DNA of 64,000 nucleotides, taken from Gracilaria gracilis. Taxonomy: Eukaryota > Rhodophyta > Florideophyceae > Gracilariales > Gracilariaceae. Below the pieces are notes generated by a model that searched no databases, had not been told where the DNA came from, and saw only the letters and a program-made list of their open reading frames with translations. The stretch is taken from assembly GCA_030374805.1 (NCBI GenBank), contig JARGSG010000258.1, forward strand, positions 1 through 64,000. The letters are read 5' to 3'. How positions within the stretch are numbered: position 1 is the stretch's first letter; each line of letters begins with the position of its first letter. The translations under genes and the position numbers were made by a program. Shown one piece after another: positions 52,001 through 63,092 of the stretch.

Positions 52001-54345
52001 GTCGGAGGACGGAAACTGTACCTTACATTGCGAAGGAAATTCTACTGGCCAGCAATGGCTGTGGATTGCTACGCAACTGTGCGGTTCTGCCCCGAGTGTG
52101 CTCGGAATCGGGTCAAGCTTCGCCTCCATGCGACGAAGTTGAAGCTCTTCCCCGCAAGGGCGCCCCTGGAATTCGTAGCCATCGATATATTAGGACCGTT
52201 CCTCGCTACCAGGCAGCGTAACAAATTTCTACTCGTGATCACGGATCGTTTCTCGAAGCTAGTTCGTACCCTACCATTACAGAGAATCACGTCATTGCGC
52301 AAGCATTCGTCACCCATTCGGCATTCGTCTACGGCCCACCGGTGAATCTACTCTCCGACAACGGGAAACAGTTTGCCTCCCGGTTCTTCGGGGATGTATG
52401 CAGAATTCTGGATGTCAAGAATCTCTTCATGATAACCTACCACCCCCAGTGAAATGGGCAGGCTGAACGGTTTCACCGGACGCTGTTAGCAGCACTCCGT
52501 TCATACGTAGCCAATCACCCCACCACGTTGGACCTGTTCACCGATGCGCTGACATTCGCATACAACACTCAGGTACACCGTACTATGGGATTCATTCCAT
52601 TTGAATTGGTTCTGTCTCGCACCCCCACCGCCCGTTGCGCTCGAAGCACAGCCAACGCTGGATCAATTTCTTTCCACGAATGGATACAGGGAAACCTGGG
52701 ACACATGGCTTACCAAGCTGGTCCCTGCAGCACAACGGTCAATGGCGCGGTCACAAGCCGCATGTAAGCGTGATTTCGATGAGCGAGCCCCTCGAAGACC
52801 AGCCGCCTTTAAGTAGGGGACTATGTGTTCACCCGTAAGGAGTATTGGAACCCAGGCAAGGAGAAACGCCACAAGCTCTCACCCGTCGCCGACGGTCCCT
52901 TCAAGACAATTGCTGTGGAATCCGACACTGTCGTAGTGGAGATGGGTCAGCAACACGAACTCATTTCCCGCGATCGCGTGGTTTTTGCACCCTCGCCTGC
53001 GGGAAACGACCCATTAAGTGGACATTCTACCGCAGAAGCGGAAACGAACACTACGGACACACCGGACCCACTCCCGATCGACCGCCCTAGGGAGGTACCA
53101 AACCCAAGTAGGGTGCTCTCGGATTTACCGATGTTATCGGACTTTACGCGCCCTGGCGCTTCGCTGTCTGAAGCTCCGCCGCCTGGCGTAATTATTCGGC
53201 GCCTTGGCGCGTTGACACCCACTCCCCATGTCGCTCCATCTAAGGAGAGGGAGGGACTCGTTAATGCTCCCGCGCTGCCGCGTGAAAAACACCGTGTCGC
53301 ACGGGGGAGAGACACCGCTAATGCGCAAGCAAAGCCCTCTCCGGAGCCCGGCGTCTCGTCAAATTCGTCGCCTGTCAACGCAGAAGCGGAATCGTCACCA
53401 GACACTACCGCTGTGCGGGACAAAACCGAGGAGACTCAGTCGTTACCGGCGAAGCCGTTGCCTACGCCGCATAGCGCGCCGGGAGTGACTACGTGACATA
53501 GCGGAGTGGAAACACCGCCAAAGGCGCCGTTGAGCTCGCACGTCCAAGACGGAGAAGATTCGTCGGAGACTAAGTCGCCCAACACGCCTGAGGCGGGCCA
53601 CACCGTAGACAAGTCGATAAATGCCCAGCAGGGAAGTGCAAACCGTAGCGCACGGACCACAACTGTAAGAGAGATCAGCTCAGCGAGCGAACCACTTGGA
53701 CAAACCGAGCTGACATCTCCCGTGCATACGGAGGGGGAACACGCAACGGCGCAGACCAATGACGGCCACCCGTTGAGAACGTCACGCGCTACCACGGCGA
53801 GGCCGGTTCAATCAGGGTTACCGTTGACGTGAGCGCGATCGACGCCATACAAAACTCCGTCAAAACGATCGCTACCACGCAAACTTGCGGTACGCCCACT
53901 TGGGACTCCCGCGGGAGAAGGAACTCTACCAAACCAAGGCATCGGGAACACCGACACCGCGAGACGCGTGACAATCGACCCAAGTGGGGGATCACACCGC
54001 AAAGGTACAGTGCCACCAACCTTGTTGGACACAACACGGTCTAAGGAGAGCACAGGCGCAGTGCCACACACGGTGAAGCCGCCGGAGAGCTCTCCGAAGC
54101 AGGATGTCGTAATCACACGGCAATGCCGGGAGGTCTTTCGACAGGAGTTCGTAGTCGACCACATAGTGGAACACTCATACCACCCATTGGGATACAAACA
54201 GTATCTCGTACGTTGGTACGGCTACGGACCCGAGGCTGACTCGGATGAGCCAATCGAGCATCTCCCACGATCGAAAGTGGTGCAGTACCATCGCCGTACT
54301 CTCACGAGTCTCCCGGCGACAATTGTCAACGCCCAAGTAGGATAA
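49100..54345 (+). pseudogene. pol: pol of the Ty3/gypsy element (PR-RT-RH-IN-chromodomain), frameshifted
   Basis: The open frame 49100-52345 (about 1080 codons) holds the protease motif LDTGAGSNFI and reverse transcriptase (WRFCIDYRRLNARTVKD, FGLTNAPATFQ, active-site YLDD in LVYLDDVIVFS, FLGLVNVYRRLIPNFA). It continues with RNase H (IVDTDSSDYQVG, SEKECIAVVWAL, YTDHSSL) and the integrase start (HxxxHVGG, then CPEC; FVAIDILGPF). A frameshift near 52285 breaks the integrase. The rest reads LLSDNGKQFASRF, HPQ followed by a TGA near 52450, then NGQAERFHRTL, so D, D and E are all visible. Further shifts occur around 52610 and 52816. The GPY/F module (ADGPFKTI) lies near 52895. A long Pro/Thr-rich spacer precedes a chromodomain at about 54140-54300 (VDHIVEHSYHPLGYKQYLVR, WYGYGPE, DEPIEHL). 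Confidence 0.9.
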
Positions 54346-55606
54346 CACGCCCCGAAGGAGAAGAAGCTAGCTCACCTAGAAGGAAGTACATGAAGATGAA
54401 GTGGAGATTGGTTTTTGGTGAACGGAGTTCGACTGGTGTCGTCTTCGCTCGCCCACGTTTGTTTTTTCGGATTAATTATCCTGAAGGGTTCTCTCCCAGC
54501 TCGCTGGTTCACTTTTCTCATTACGACCGCTGGCGCTTGGGTTTCCCTTCACAAGAGTGCGCTGTTTCCGTGCGCATCACGCAATTCACCGGTAGGAATA
54601 CCGTTTGTCTTGTACTCGCCCCAGGCGGAAATGTTCAGTCGCCGATGTTCAACCATGTTCGACACCGCCTACCGCAAAGTACTTTACTGTTTACACGCTC
54701 TTGCGGTCATCGAAGTATCCGCATAATGCGTTCGTATTGATGCCCGGTCGTTTCTGGTTATGGTTCTGGATTCCCGAGCTCGGGTATCTTGCTGCTACAG
54801 TATTTTCTGAAGGCCTTCTGCACAATACCCGTAACTTGGTGGTTTTTCATCTGTTTTCTCAACGGGCGAGCACCAGTGTATTCTGGACGTCGAGAAACTC
54901 TTTGGTGAAGATAGAACTCAATTATCTTGAAGAACTTCGGAGTTATGGGTCCATTTCAGTTCGGGATTCTATGTTTAGACAGCATTTCGGTGAACTGAAA
55001 TGGACCGCGCTTTCCCATTCAATGGTGTTCAATCCCAACAATCTTGAAGTTAAATGAAAGATCTGGGTTTCAGGAGTTCTACCCTGTATCAGGTTTCTTC
55101 ACAGCTGTACTGGTTCGAACGTTATCCGAATTTGAAGAACCAGTACTGTAACACACCCCGATTCTGTGCTGCAGAGTGGAGGGAACCGCTTCAAGCGTGA
55201 CGAAATTGATCTCAAAACGAGCTGCGCACCTTTTCAGGGCTATGTACCGCATATCCGCGTGACTGCAATGGTTCTTCTACTTGGCTGTGGGTCGCAACAT
55301 CTCATACCGAGGGATACTCAAAGAAATTTGAGAACCACCTTCGTGGAGCGAGTCAGACTCGAATCAGTTATCCCACACCGTGGTTCATGGGCCTGGAAAA
55401 AGGGAGCGAACCGCGACAGAGCGAAGCACACTGTGATAAACAGGAATGGTCGTCGCTGGAGCGAGGTTTGCACTTTGGAGTGGTAGTGACTTGGTCTTCG
55501 CGAGGCGAGATGGAATCCGAAGACTTCGGGGATGCGCTTTTATGCCCACGGTTGGGAGTTCGACCCACCATCGCGACGTCGTGGCTCACTTTTAAGGAGA
55601 GGTATA
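54346..55606 (+). other. 3' untranslated region of the retrotransposon with two hairpins
   Basis: 1.26 kb between the chromodomain and the right LTR, with no recognised gene. Two inverted repeats stand out: GGTCCATTTCAGTTC at 54948-54962 with its exact complement at 54992-55006, and GTACTGGTTC with GAACCAGTAC at about 55109-55147. Confidence 0.6.
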
Positions 55607-56457
55607 TGAAGGACAACACTTCTTGGAGGCGATTTGAGGTACTTAGTTAATTTCCGCATCATGCGTTAGTAGATATATATGAGCTACACCGCTATTAGCG
55701 TGTCGCCTCGCTGAGGTAATTTCCACACATGTACACGTGGATTGCACGGCTCGAGGCGCCGCTTAGCGGGTGTGGATAGCACACGTGTAGCACGGATATG
55801 CCAGAGGCAGTGCACCCAGCATTGCTGTATTTACTTAGATATTTTATAGATTATTTTGCCCGGCGCACCCACTGTCAGTGATGCGCCCAGCTCAGTACTT
55901 AAAGGGTTGAGCACCGCTCGCCCAAGCAAACTGCCCCTTGCCAAGCAAGGGCTTCTGGCTCGAACTATCACGCCTTCGCGGATTGTTCACCTCCAAGTGG
56001 AGTGACGACTGCGTTGTTCACATATAGTTACCCACCCTTGTGGCGCTCAGAGTATAACCACTATTTGTGAGTCTCGTTCCGACCTATTGTCGTATATCGC
56101 CCCTGTATTGGGTTCGCTTTATTCTCTCTCTCTTTTCCCCACTCTGGTGGTTTGCTTTCTCCCCTTTTTGGGTTTGCCTTTTTGCCCTGTTCTCAGTGGC
56201 CCGTTTCCGACACCTTGTCGTTGCCGTGCTACTCTCTTTCGAGGACTCATCTCGTGACCGTGTGAACACGTGGATCTCTACGGCCTACCAATCAGCCTAA
56301 CGCTCCGACGCTTGTCGTGGTGGTTTGACCTCGTATTTACACCCGGCTTAGCTGTGTCATTCCCGGAGTGCTCCGTTCGCTGTGCTATCCTGTCGAGGGG
56401 AAGATTCCGAACGTCTTCGTGAGCCTGCGCTTTTCCCGCCAAAGGCGTTGCTTTACA
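55607..56457 (+). repeat. Right LTR
   Basis: Starts TGAAGGACAACACT and ends GTTGCTTTACA, where it joins MORC pseudogene sequence. Confidence 0.85.
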
Positions 56458-58309
56458 CATACGCGTGCCCGTGGCAGGCGGCTGCCTATTGTATCAGCGC
56501 CGGAGTCACCATTCTGTCCAAAACGCCAGACGCTCGTTATGTGGCCTTGCTTCATCGCAAGCGCGTGCCCAATTTGCGTGACCCGGAGAGCTACCCGCCC
56601 AATATTGTAATGCGCTGGCATAATTCGGTCAACGATCGCGACCGCCTCGCAGCCGCTGTCTGTATATGCTCTCCGTGTCAAACTGCGAGCCACATTTTGC
56701 ATTTCTTCGAGTCCATTTCACATACTGGAACGCTCGTCGCCATTTCATCGCTCAAGAGGGATTTACAGCAGGCCGAGCTCGAGCTCGAATTTTCCACGGA
56801 TCGCTGTGATATTCGTTTATCAGCGTTTGCTCACCAGGAACGCAATCATTTTATGTCCTCAATACGCTTGTCACATTTGCTGCGCTCATATCTGGAAATG
56901 CTCTATCTCAATCCTACATTTCGCATACACCTGCGCGAACGAATAGTTTGCGAACGTTAACTCTCTGCTGGTATGTTTGGACGTCAAGATTTCGTGTACA
57001 ATTAAACCCCGCTGCCGCATCACACTCCTGTTTATCGCACGCTTCGAGAAACCTCGTGCTCCGGCTTGGCTTCGACCACTGTGCGCATGAGAACGAGTAC
57101 GGTATGCTTCTGTACTACAAATAACGCCTCGTTAAGCCCAATCTAAATCTCGGCTTCCAGATTCAGCCTTGCAATGAAATCAGAGTCGTCGCCATCGTGG
57201 AAGCCGATCATCTTACTCCTACATCCAACATGCAGTCTTTCGAGGAGGGCGATGCCTACCAGGACCTCATTTTGTCCTTGGGTCAGTCACTCAAGTTGTT
57301 CTGAACCCAGTATGGTTTCATGGTAAACGCATACCGTTGTGATTGTAAGGATCCTATGCTGAAGTGGGTCCGATGTGGCGTTTATGCGCACTGGCGTCAA
57401 CTAGGCCCTAGCGTACTCAATCCATCTGATACATCGAGCGCGCAATGGACTTGTGACATGAATGCGGGAGGAACAATTACATGCAATCAATCAGATGATG
57501 TTTGTCGTCAGAAAGTGCCTGTCGGAGTGCTAGAGAAGCCACCGATTTCGCCCATCTCACCTCCCAAGGAGTGTCGGAAACGATCGCTATCCTTCATGGC
57601 GACTTTTGGAAACGCAATGAAAAGGCCGCGTAATTCCGTTGCATTTGATGCTAGTTTGGTGAACGTCGGTCCAAGTCATGATCATGGGGTGCTGGATACT
57701 ATATCGCTCATTCCAAACTTGCAGAGCCCTATCGGTTTCGATAGCTGCTCCCCAGAGATTGTGGCTCCGGATGGGGCCGAACCTCGCACGGATTCCTTTA
57801 GTATCGATAAGAGCGACAGTCCACGTTCAAGTTCAACTTCCTCACCGGGCAGCGTATTGGAGAAAGCTACCAAAGCAAAACCGCTACCGATCACAGTGCG
57901 TCCCATTGAATTAGAGCTTAGAGGTCTGGAAGCTGCTGTCTTCCCATCCGATAACACAGAAGCTCTTCTTTCCTATGTTCTTGATGCCAAACAACCTCTT
58001 TCTCACCCGTTGTCCAAGTCTACGCTACGACCAAGGCTTTCGTCCTATCTAGTCGATGGTGTTAGAAATCTTTTCACCACACGTACTGCTTTACTGATTG
58101 GCGCCGTCATACTCGCCGCCGCTACACTGGTACCCCTCTCCGTCTTTCCGCATCAATTCAAAGCGTTTCGAACTGCATTAGAACACTCGACGCAGACCTG
58201 GTCATTGCCGCCCAACATTCACAGCACCTCCAAGTTAAGTCATGGCAGCCCTGAGAGGAAGCACATTCTCGAACGAGACTGGACGCGTCCACCTATCTGT
58301 TTGCACTAA
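56458..58309 (+). pseudogene. MORC-family ATPase gene, 5' part lost at the LTR, decayed
   Basis: Sequence directly after the right LTR reads as the GHKL-ATPase/S5 part of a MORC protein: AYCISAGVTILSKTPDARYV, then GTLVAISSLKRD, ELEFSTDRCDIRL and LLRSYLEMLYLNPTFRIHLR, ending at a stop at 56960. After a frame change it continues RFRVQLNPAAASHSC, HENEYGMLLYYK, a TAA (57122-57124), RLVKPNLNLGFQI, VVAIVEADHLTPTSNMQSFE, LGQSLKLF, a TGA (57302-57304), and TQYGFMVNAYRCD. A CW-type zinc finger follows (KWVRCGVYAHWRQLG to QWTC), with Tyr where the second Cys is expected. The frame stays open to 58309 through a Ser/Pro-rich region and a membrane-like segment (ALLIGAVILAAATLVPLSVF). MORC proteins act in chromatin silencing. 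The ATP-binding start is missing and two stops are present, so it is not functional as read. Confidence 0.7.
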
Positions 58310-59623
58310 GCCCGACCCCGTTCAGCTGATCTTGGAACTATTGAACTCTTCATATTTGCCAATGGCGTCACTCTGGGTGACTTCAATCGCAGTATAAACG
58401 AGGTCGGTTGTGTCGTCAGCTAACATGTTTATCCATCCGAAATACTTCGGGGAGATTTGTTCGCCTGTCAAGTTACACAAACCGAAAATATTCGGAAGCA
58501 AACGCAACGGGGTGTTCAACTCTGCGAGCATTTCCACGCCAGTATCGAAGAGCAATACATTATTCCACTGCCCGAGGACACAGTTCTGCACATAGGCGAT
58601 GAGTATAGAGATGAGTCGTTGGTGTATGTCAACTCTGAACAGCGGTATGAATCACTTGGAGATGACTGGGACCCGGGTGCAGAACAATGTCACCCCCGTT
58701 ACGAGGTCTGCCTCGGAACCCAAACAAAACCCTTCACCAAGTACCTTGACGAGTGGACAGCGTACTACACACGAATCAAAGTGAATATAGTGTACGTTCT
58801 ATACAACGATGCGCAAGAAGACCTCTCCAAAAATTACGAGGGAAGGGACGAAGTACAGGTGTTGTATTGGCCTTGGCGTCGATCTCGACTGCAAGGGCTC
58901 ACTTACATAACCATTGCGTCACGACCACGCTGTGAATGGATTATGATAGCTGATGTAGATGAACTTCCGATGCTTGGTATAGGACACAACAATGAGCTCG
59001 CAGGTAAACAGGTTCTACGGAGATACTTGCGACGTCGTCTACGCAGCGAATAAAAGCAGTTCCAGTTTCACTTCCTGGTAATGGGAAACTTTTGACATGT
59101 GACAACGCCACGAGGTCCTCTGCCAGATGTGTATGTGCACAAAACTCGGCACCATCCGCGTAATGGCAAGTCCGTTGCTCGCACTGAGTATTGGTGGAGA
59201 TACACAACTCTGCATATGTTTGATGGGATACCCACAGCACGAGCGCCAGTCGATAGAAATTCTTCCAATCTGTACTACCCCGTTGATTAGGACGATCAAC
59301 CGATCATCATGCATTTCCATCACCATTCGTATGAAGATATGATCGAGAAACAGAGATTTTGTTCTGCGTGCACTGACGGGAAACCTGGACCCGGTCCGAA
59401 CCTCCAACCTCCTTCAGAAATACCTGTTTGGGTGACGAAGATCAATGAAACGCTAAACTACACCTACTTTCGTGACATTTATCATGCCATCATGAAGCAG
59501 CCTTTGGAGTTAAGCCAGAGCTTGGTTAGAAAATCTGAGGGAGAAAGATGTGTGGCTATACTCCACACTACCGTTGAACGACGAGGCATGAAAGAAGATC
59601 ATTTACCTTGTGGGGCTCCATAA
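58310..59623 (+). pseudogene. GT92-like glycosyltransferase, broken
   Basis: The longest open piece (58457-59053) has the profile of a glycosyltransferase family 92 protein: YEVCLGTQTKPFTKYLDEW, then VNIVYVLYNDAQEDL, VLYWPWRRSRLQ, SRPRCEWIMIADVDELPML. DVDE supplies the metal-binding acidic motif. A frame change near 59050 leads to HHPRNGKSVARTEYWWRY and PVD. After another stop comes MHFHHHSYEDMIEKQRF with the end at 59623. These correspond in order to the later part of GT92 enzymes (GKS and HHY-like motifs). Such enzymes are type II membrane proteins of the secretory pathway. The membrane segment in the frame ending at 58309 could be its lost anchor. At least two breaks make it a pseudogene, unless introns were missed. 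Confidence 0.6.
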
Positions 59624-59716
59624 TAGCAACGCTGAGACCAAATAAAGAGTTTGAAGGGGTTTCCGCATTTTCCCGCTTATGTCAACTCATGTTGAGGACA
59701 GACATGCTCCCGTGTA

Positions 59717-60043
59717 ATGATGTTACTAATATTCCAAGAGTTGATTTGCGCATTGGCACCAGCCATAGGTAAGGGAGTGACGAAACCCATCAAAAACCCG
59801 AATGAAATCGATGTACTTGAACTATGATCTAAAGTATTGAAAAGTTTCACTGAGAACGCCAAGGAAGAAGCAAGCATAAAACAGCTGCAGGCCATTGAAT
59901 CATGCAAACCAAGCGAGCAAATCGCTTGTTCTTCATTGGAAAACCTGCGAGGCTTAGTTCGCACGTTCTTGAAAGAAGCTGTGCGCCTGACGACACGAAA
60001 TGAGCAACACAAGCCTGTTGATAGACACTTTGAAGAATTTTAA
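59717..60043 (+). pseudogene. Unknown ORF with one in-frame TGA
   Basis: From the ATG at 59717 the frame reads MMLLIFQELICALAPAIGKG and PIKNPNEIDVLEL, then a TGA (about 59825). It continues in the same frame as SKVLKSFTENAKEEASIKQL and LENLRGLVRTFLKEAVRL to a TAA near 60043. The second part is helical and charged, possibly a coiled coil. No family was recognised. It could be the tail of a decayed neighbour. Confidence 0.3.
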
Positions 60044-60391
60044 TCCAATTGACGTCTCTCCTCCATATTCCTACGGCCCGTGAGATCTCTATCGATGTAG
60101 TGCTCCGTTTCGAAAGGAAGCAGAAAGGTAAACATGTTTGTCTCACAACTGGTTACAGTTGTGCAAGTACCTACCTGCCAACATGTGGGGTTCTCGACGC
60201 ACGTCCAGAATGGGATTCAGCTTAACTTTTTCGAACACATATAGGCCATTTCCAAAGCTAACTGTGAGAGGCAGAGCCTACCCGCTTTCAAGATCTTCTT
60301 GCCATAGAGAAACAAAACGACTTAAAAGCCCGTGTTAGGTAACAGATAGTAGGTGGAAGTGACATTACCTTCTCGATGTATCGGGGAAATT

Positions 60392-61205
60392 TCAGCAAGC
60401 AGCACTTAAGGGCGTTGCTTCTCTTGCCTTCAGAGCCAGATAAACCTTTATTTCATTCTTTGGGTCTTTCGTAAAGTTCGCTGATTGCTTCAAGAGAGCT
60501 TTCAGGTTCGCCTTTTTGTTTTCAGCGTCAATTTCGAAGTAGCTTAACACCTTTTTCAAAGTTACTTGCCGTCTGCCCTCCATAAGAGCTAAAAGAACAT
60601 TCGTAACATGTTCCAACGTGGGCAACACACACCTAGCGGAGGCAACATATGAGGAACATCCTTCTTATTTGGGGTACTGCAGCGCGAGTTTCTGTTTGGC
60701 GGTGGACTAACTCCACTCGTTGACGTTAGCCGAGAAAATGGATCGCTCGAAAGGGTTTTTGATGGGTTAGTACTCCTGCCCTGCGGAGATACCTTAAGGG
60801 CAGACGGAAGACGAGCTGAGGTCGGAGAGGGGCTCCTCGCCCTTGGGCTCTTGGTCGCATTGTCATCATCTGAACCAGGAGATTTAGGTGGAGATATCAT
60901 CGGTTCGTTCTTCAACATCATTCTCTGATCATGTCTTCTCTTTGCATCGCCTTATGTCAATCGTTCGGGCCTCTTTACAACCTTCAGGTCTACTTGCGCT
61001 ACATCATCATCGTGAAACACGTTCCATAGTCCAAGTCCTCTTGCTCTCCTTCCACAGCAGTAGGTGTAGCTCTGGTCGTTCTCCGTAGACCAAAGCATGA
61101 TATTCCTTCGCTATTCTTTCGATGAAAAGATTCAGCACTCATGTCGCGATCGCGCAAAGCCCGATCTACTTCATATCCATGCCAACATCTGTCCGAACCA
61201 CCCAT
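60392..61205 (-). pseudogene. Possible TFIIF large-subunit-like gene, frameshifted
   Basis: On the minus strand an acidic part (EQEDLDYG near 61030) is followed by FHDDDVAQVDLKVVKRPER in another frame. Then comes an ORF from the ATG at 60921 (MMLKNEPMISPPKSPGSDDD), rich in Ser/Pro (KSPRARSPSPTSARLPS). At a (GT)n run near 60630 the frame is lost; removing one GT unit would connect it to LEHVTNVLLALMEGRRQVTL and KKVLSYFEIDAENKKANLK, ending at 60392. Acidic centre, Ser/Pro linker and a C-terminal winged-helix-like domain is the layout of the TFIIF alpha (RAP74) C-terminal half. The assignment is tentative, resting on layout and weak motif resemblance. Confidence 0.35.
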
Positions 61206-61967
61206 TGCAGTTTCAGAAGGCCGCAGTTTGGTCTCTCGTTGGGACTGGGATCCACTTCAGTTACAACTGGCAATAGAAGTCAAAGCAGGGTGTAGTGCAA
61301 CGCCAGAGGCGGAAAGACACCACGAAGACGTCCGAGATCTTCCTCCGTAGGAGGGTAGTCAGCAGACAGAGCCTCTATGGCAAGGCACGACGAAGTCGGG
61401 TGTAAGCCGAGGCCAAGCCGTCACGACGGGCGTACAGAGTTGAGAAAGGATCGGTGTTGGCAACACGTATGTGTGTGAACGGGCCTTCGAGGGACGCACG
61501 AGTCCACGGAAGTGGGGAAAGAGAAAAGGAATCCGCGAGAGCGGGGGATGGAAAGAAGGAAAAGGAGAAAAGGGGAAAAGGGCTACGGTAAACACCGGGG
61601 TTATCCCTGTACAGGGTCGAACGCGACACAAGCGGAAAACACTCCCACGAATGGGTCCTGTTAGGTGACTCAGGGAGGATACAATACCCGTAGGCAACGG
61701 AGCTTCTCTCCTGGAAGGAGTCGATGACCGTCGAAGGCGAAGAAGTATAGAGCCAACCCTGGTTGGGGGATCTTTACTGTGCACGGCGGCGTGGTCGCCG
61801 TCTGGCTTAGTAGTGACCTCGCACCAACACTAATTAAATAAACTAACTAAATTAGGCCCACGCCCAGTGGTAATTACCCACGCGCCGTGGCGCCCGTCCC
61901 ACGTGTCTGTGGCCAACCTCCTGGCTCAACCGTGTCCCACGTGTCCTTCCCACTACAGTGGTTGTTA
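61206..61967. other. Intergenic stretch with purine-rich tract
   Basis: No gene is recognised. 61545-61590 is almost all purine on the plus strand (GGATGGAAAGAAGGAAAAGG and on). The GC-rich part 61857-61960 carries CCCACGTGTC twice. Confidence 0.5.
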
Positions 61968-63058
61968 CTATTCATATACTCCCATTTGAAGCACCCGCCC
62001 GACAGGTCGGAATTTGACTAAGTAGTCAGAAACCTCCATCAGAGGGCGTTGCACTACACAGGGGGCCTCACATCCATAGTATTGGCTCATCTGTCCACTT
62101 TTTTCCCAGCAAGTCTTGAAATCAAGCAGCAAAGCAGAAGATATATATAATAGCGCCACTGGGAAACGTCGCACACATAGAAGGCGGGATATGGCGTTTC
62201 GAAACCACATTTGCTTCAGATCCTTATACTTCCATTCCACCGCTGTTCTCAACGCATTCATCGAAGCATTGTAAGCCAGCTGCTCTTTTGACGCAAACAG
62301 CCTTTCGAATGCAGTTTTCAACCACGGGCGTAAAATATATGCCGGATCACCATACAAATAGTGTTGTACACCGTTTACGGTCAAACAACCTTCCATCAAA
62401 GGCTCTATCCTACTCCTCCTCAGCAAGGTGAGATCATGTCTACGTCCTACCTCGGAGCCGAATAGATGAAATATCAAACCATCAGGTGTAGATATGGTCT
62501 GGTACTTTAGGAATTGCTTTCCAATATGACCCGAGTAGCATGCCCTTTCGTTGCATCCATCCCCACCCGGTCTACAAATAACGATTTTCGTACAATCAAT
62601 AAACCCAACGCACCTTTCCAATGGAACGGGACGTCTTTGCAATGCTTCGGCATACATTGGTACCCGTTCTGCCCGCAGCTGCTGCTATACCTGTGTTATC
62701 AGGTGACCATTTGACGCAACAAAACTCTCGACAGCCTCCCAAAAAACTACACTAATGTGGCTGTACCGCATACTAAATATTGTTTTCATGTCATACCAGG
62801 TTAGCGCGGAAACCAGCCGTCTCAAAACAACGCAGCATGCTGTAACAAAATAACAGTAGTATCGATTACGGTGAGTATGACTGAAATTATATTGCATTGC
62901 CGTAACCACTTTACCAATGTCACTACGACAAAACTGGAAGTCATGTAGACATTGCTCCTTAGAATAGAAATTATGATTGAAACTTGTTTGCATGATTGTT
63001 TGAAGTTTGACTCGCAAGTTTGCAACATATTCTTCGGCGTTTTTAACTTCTTTCCAGA
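61968..63058 (-). pseudogene. DDE_Tnp_4 (HARBI/PIF-type) transposase with one in-frame stop
   Basis: Reading on the minus strand, the frame is open from about 63058 (IWKEVKNAEEYVANL, CLHDFQFCRSDIGKVV, RYSHISVVFWEAVESF). It reaches a TAG at 62687-62685 and is then open without change of frame to 61968. The catalytic parts are RCVGFIDCTKIVICRPG (first Asp), YSGHIGKQFLKYQTISTPDG, GRRHDLTLLRRS, HYLYGDPAYILRPWL (second Asp) and TAVEWKYKDLK (third, Glu). Cause of inactivity: a single TAG. It could also be read-through or a sequencing matter. The 5' end seems cut by the Tc1-like element that starts at 63093. Such transposases usually need a partner Myb-like protein, not seen here. Confidence 0.75.
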
Positions 63059-63092
63059 TTTTTAGTAGAACAGGTGCGTGTGCGTCAAGGTA

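Larger units (their letters stand above)
45999..56457 (+). mobile_element. Ty3/gypsy LTR retrotransposon with chromodomain, degenerate
   Basis: Two direct LTRs of 851 bases each (45999-46849 and 55607-56457) begin TGAAGG and end ACA. They differ at about 39 positions by eye (near 4-5%). Inside, order is gag, protease, reverse transcriptase, RNase H, integrase and a chromodomain, the order of the chromovirus branch of Ty3/gypsy elements. A purine tract (AAGGAGAGG) lies just before the right LTR. No matching short duplications flank the element (CTAGT on the left, CATAC on the right). The right LTR abuts MORC coding sequence, whereas the left flank is not MORC-like. The coding frame has several stops and shifts, so it cannot move on its own. 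Confidence 0.9.

Noticed and set aside
58322..58591. Minus-strand 89-residue frame with plausible composition
   Set aside because: It overlaps the GT92-like coding strand, starts within it, and has no motif.
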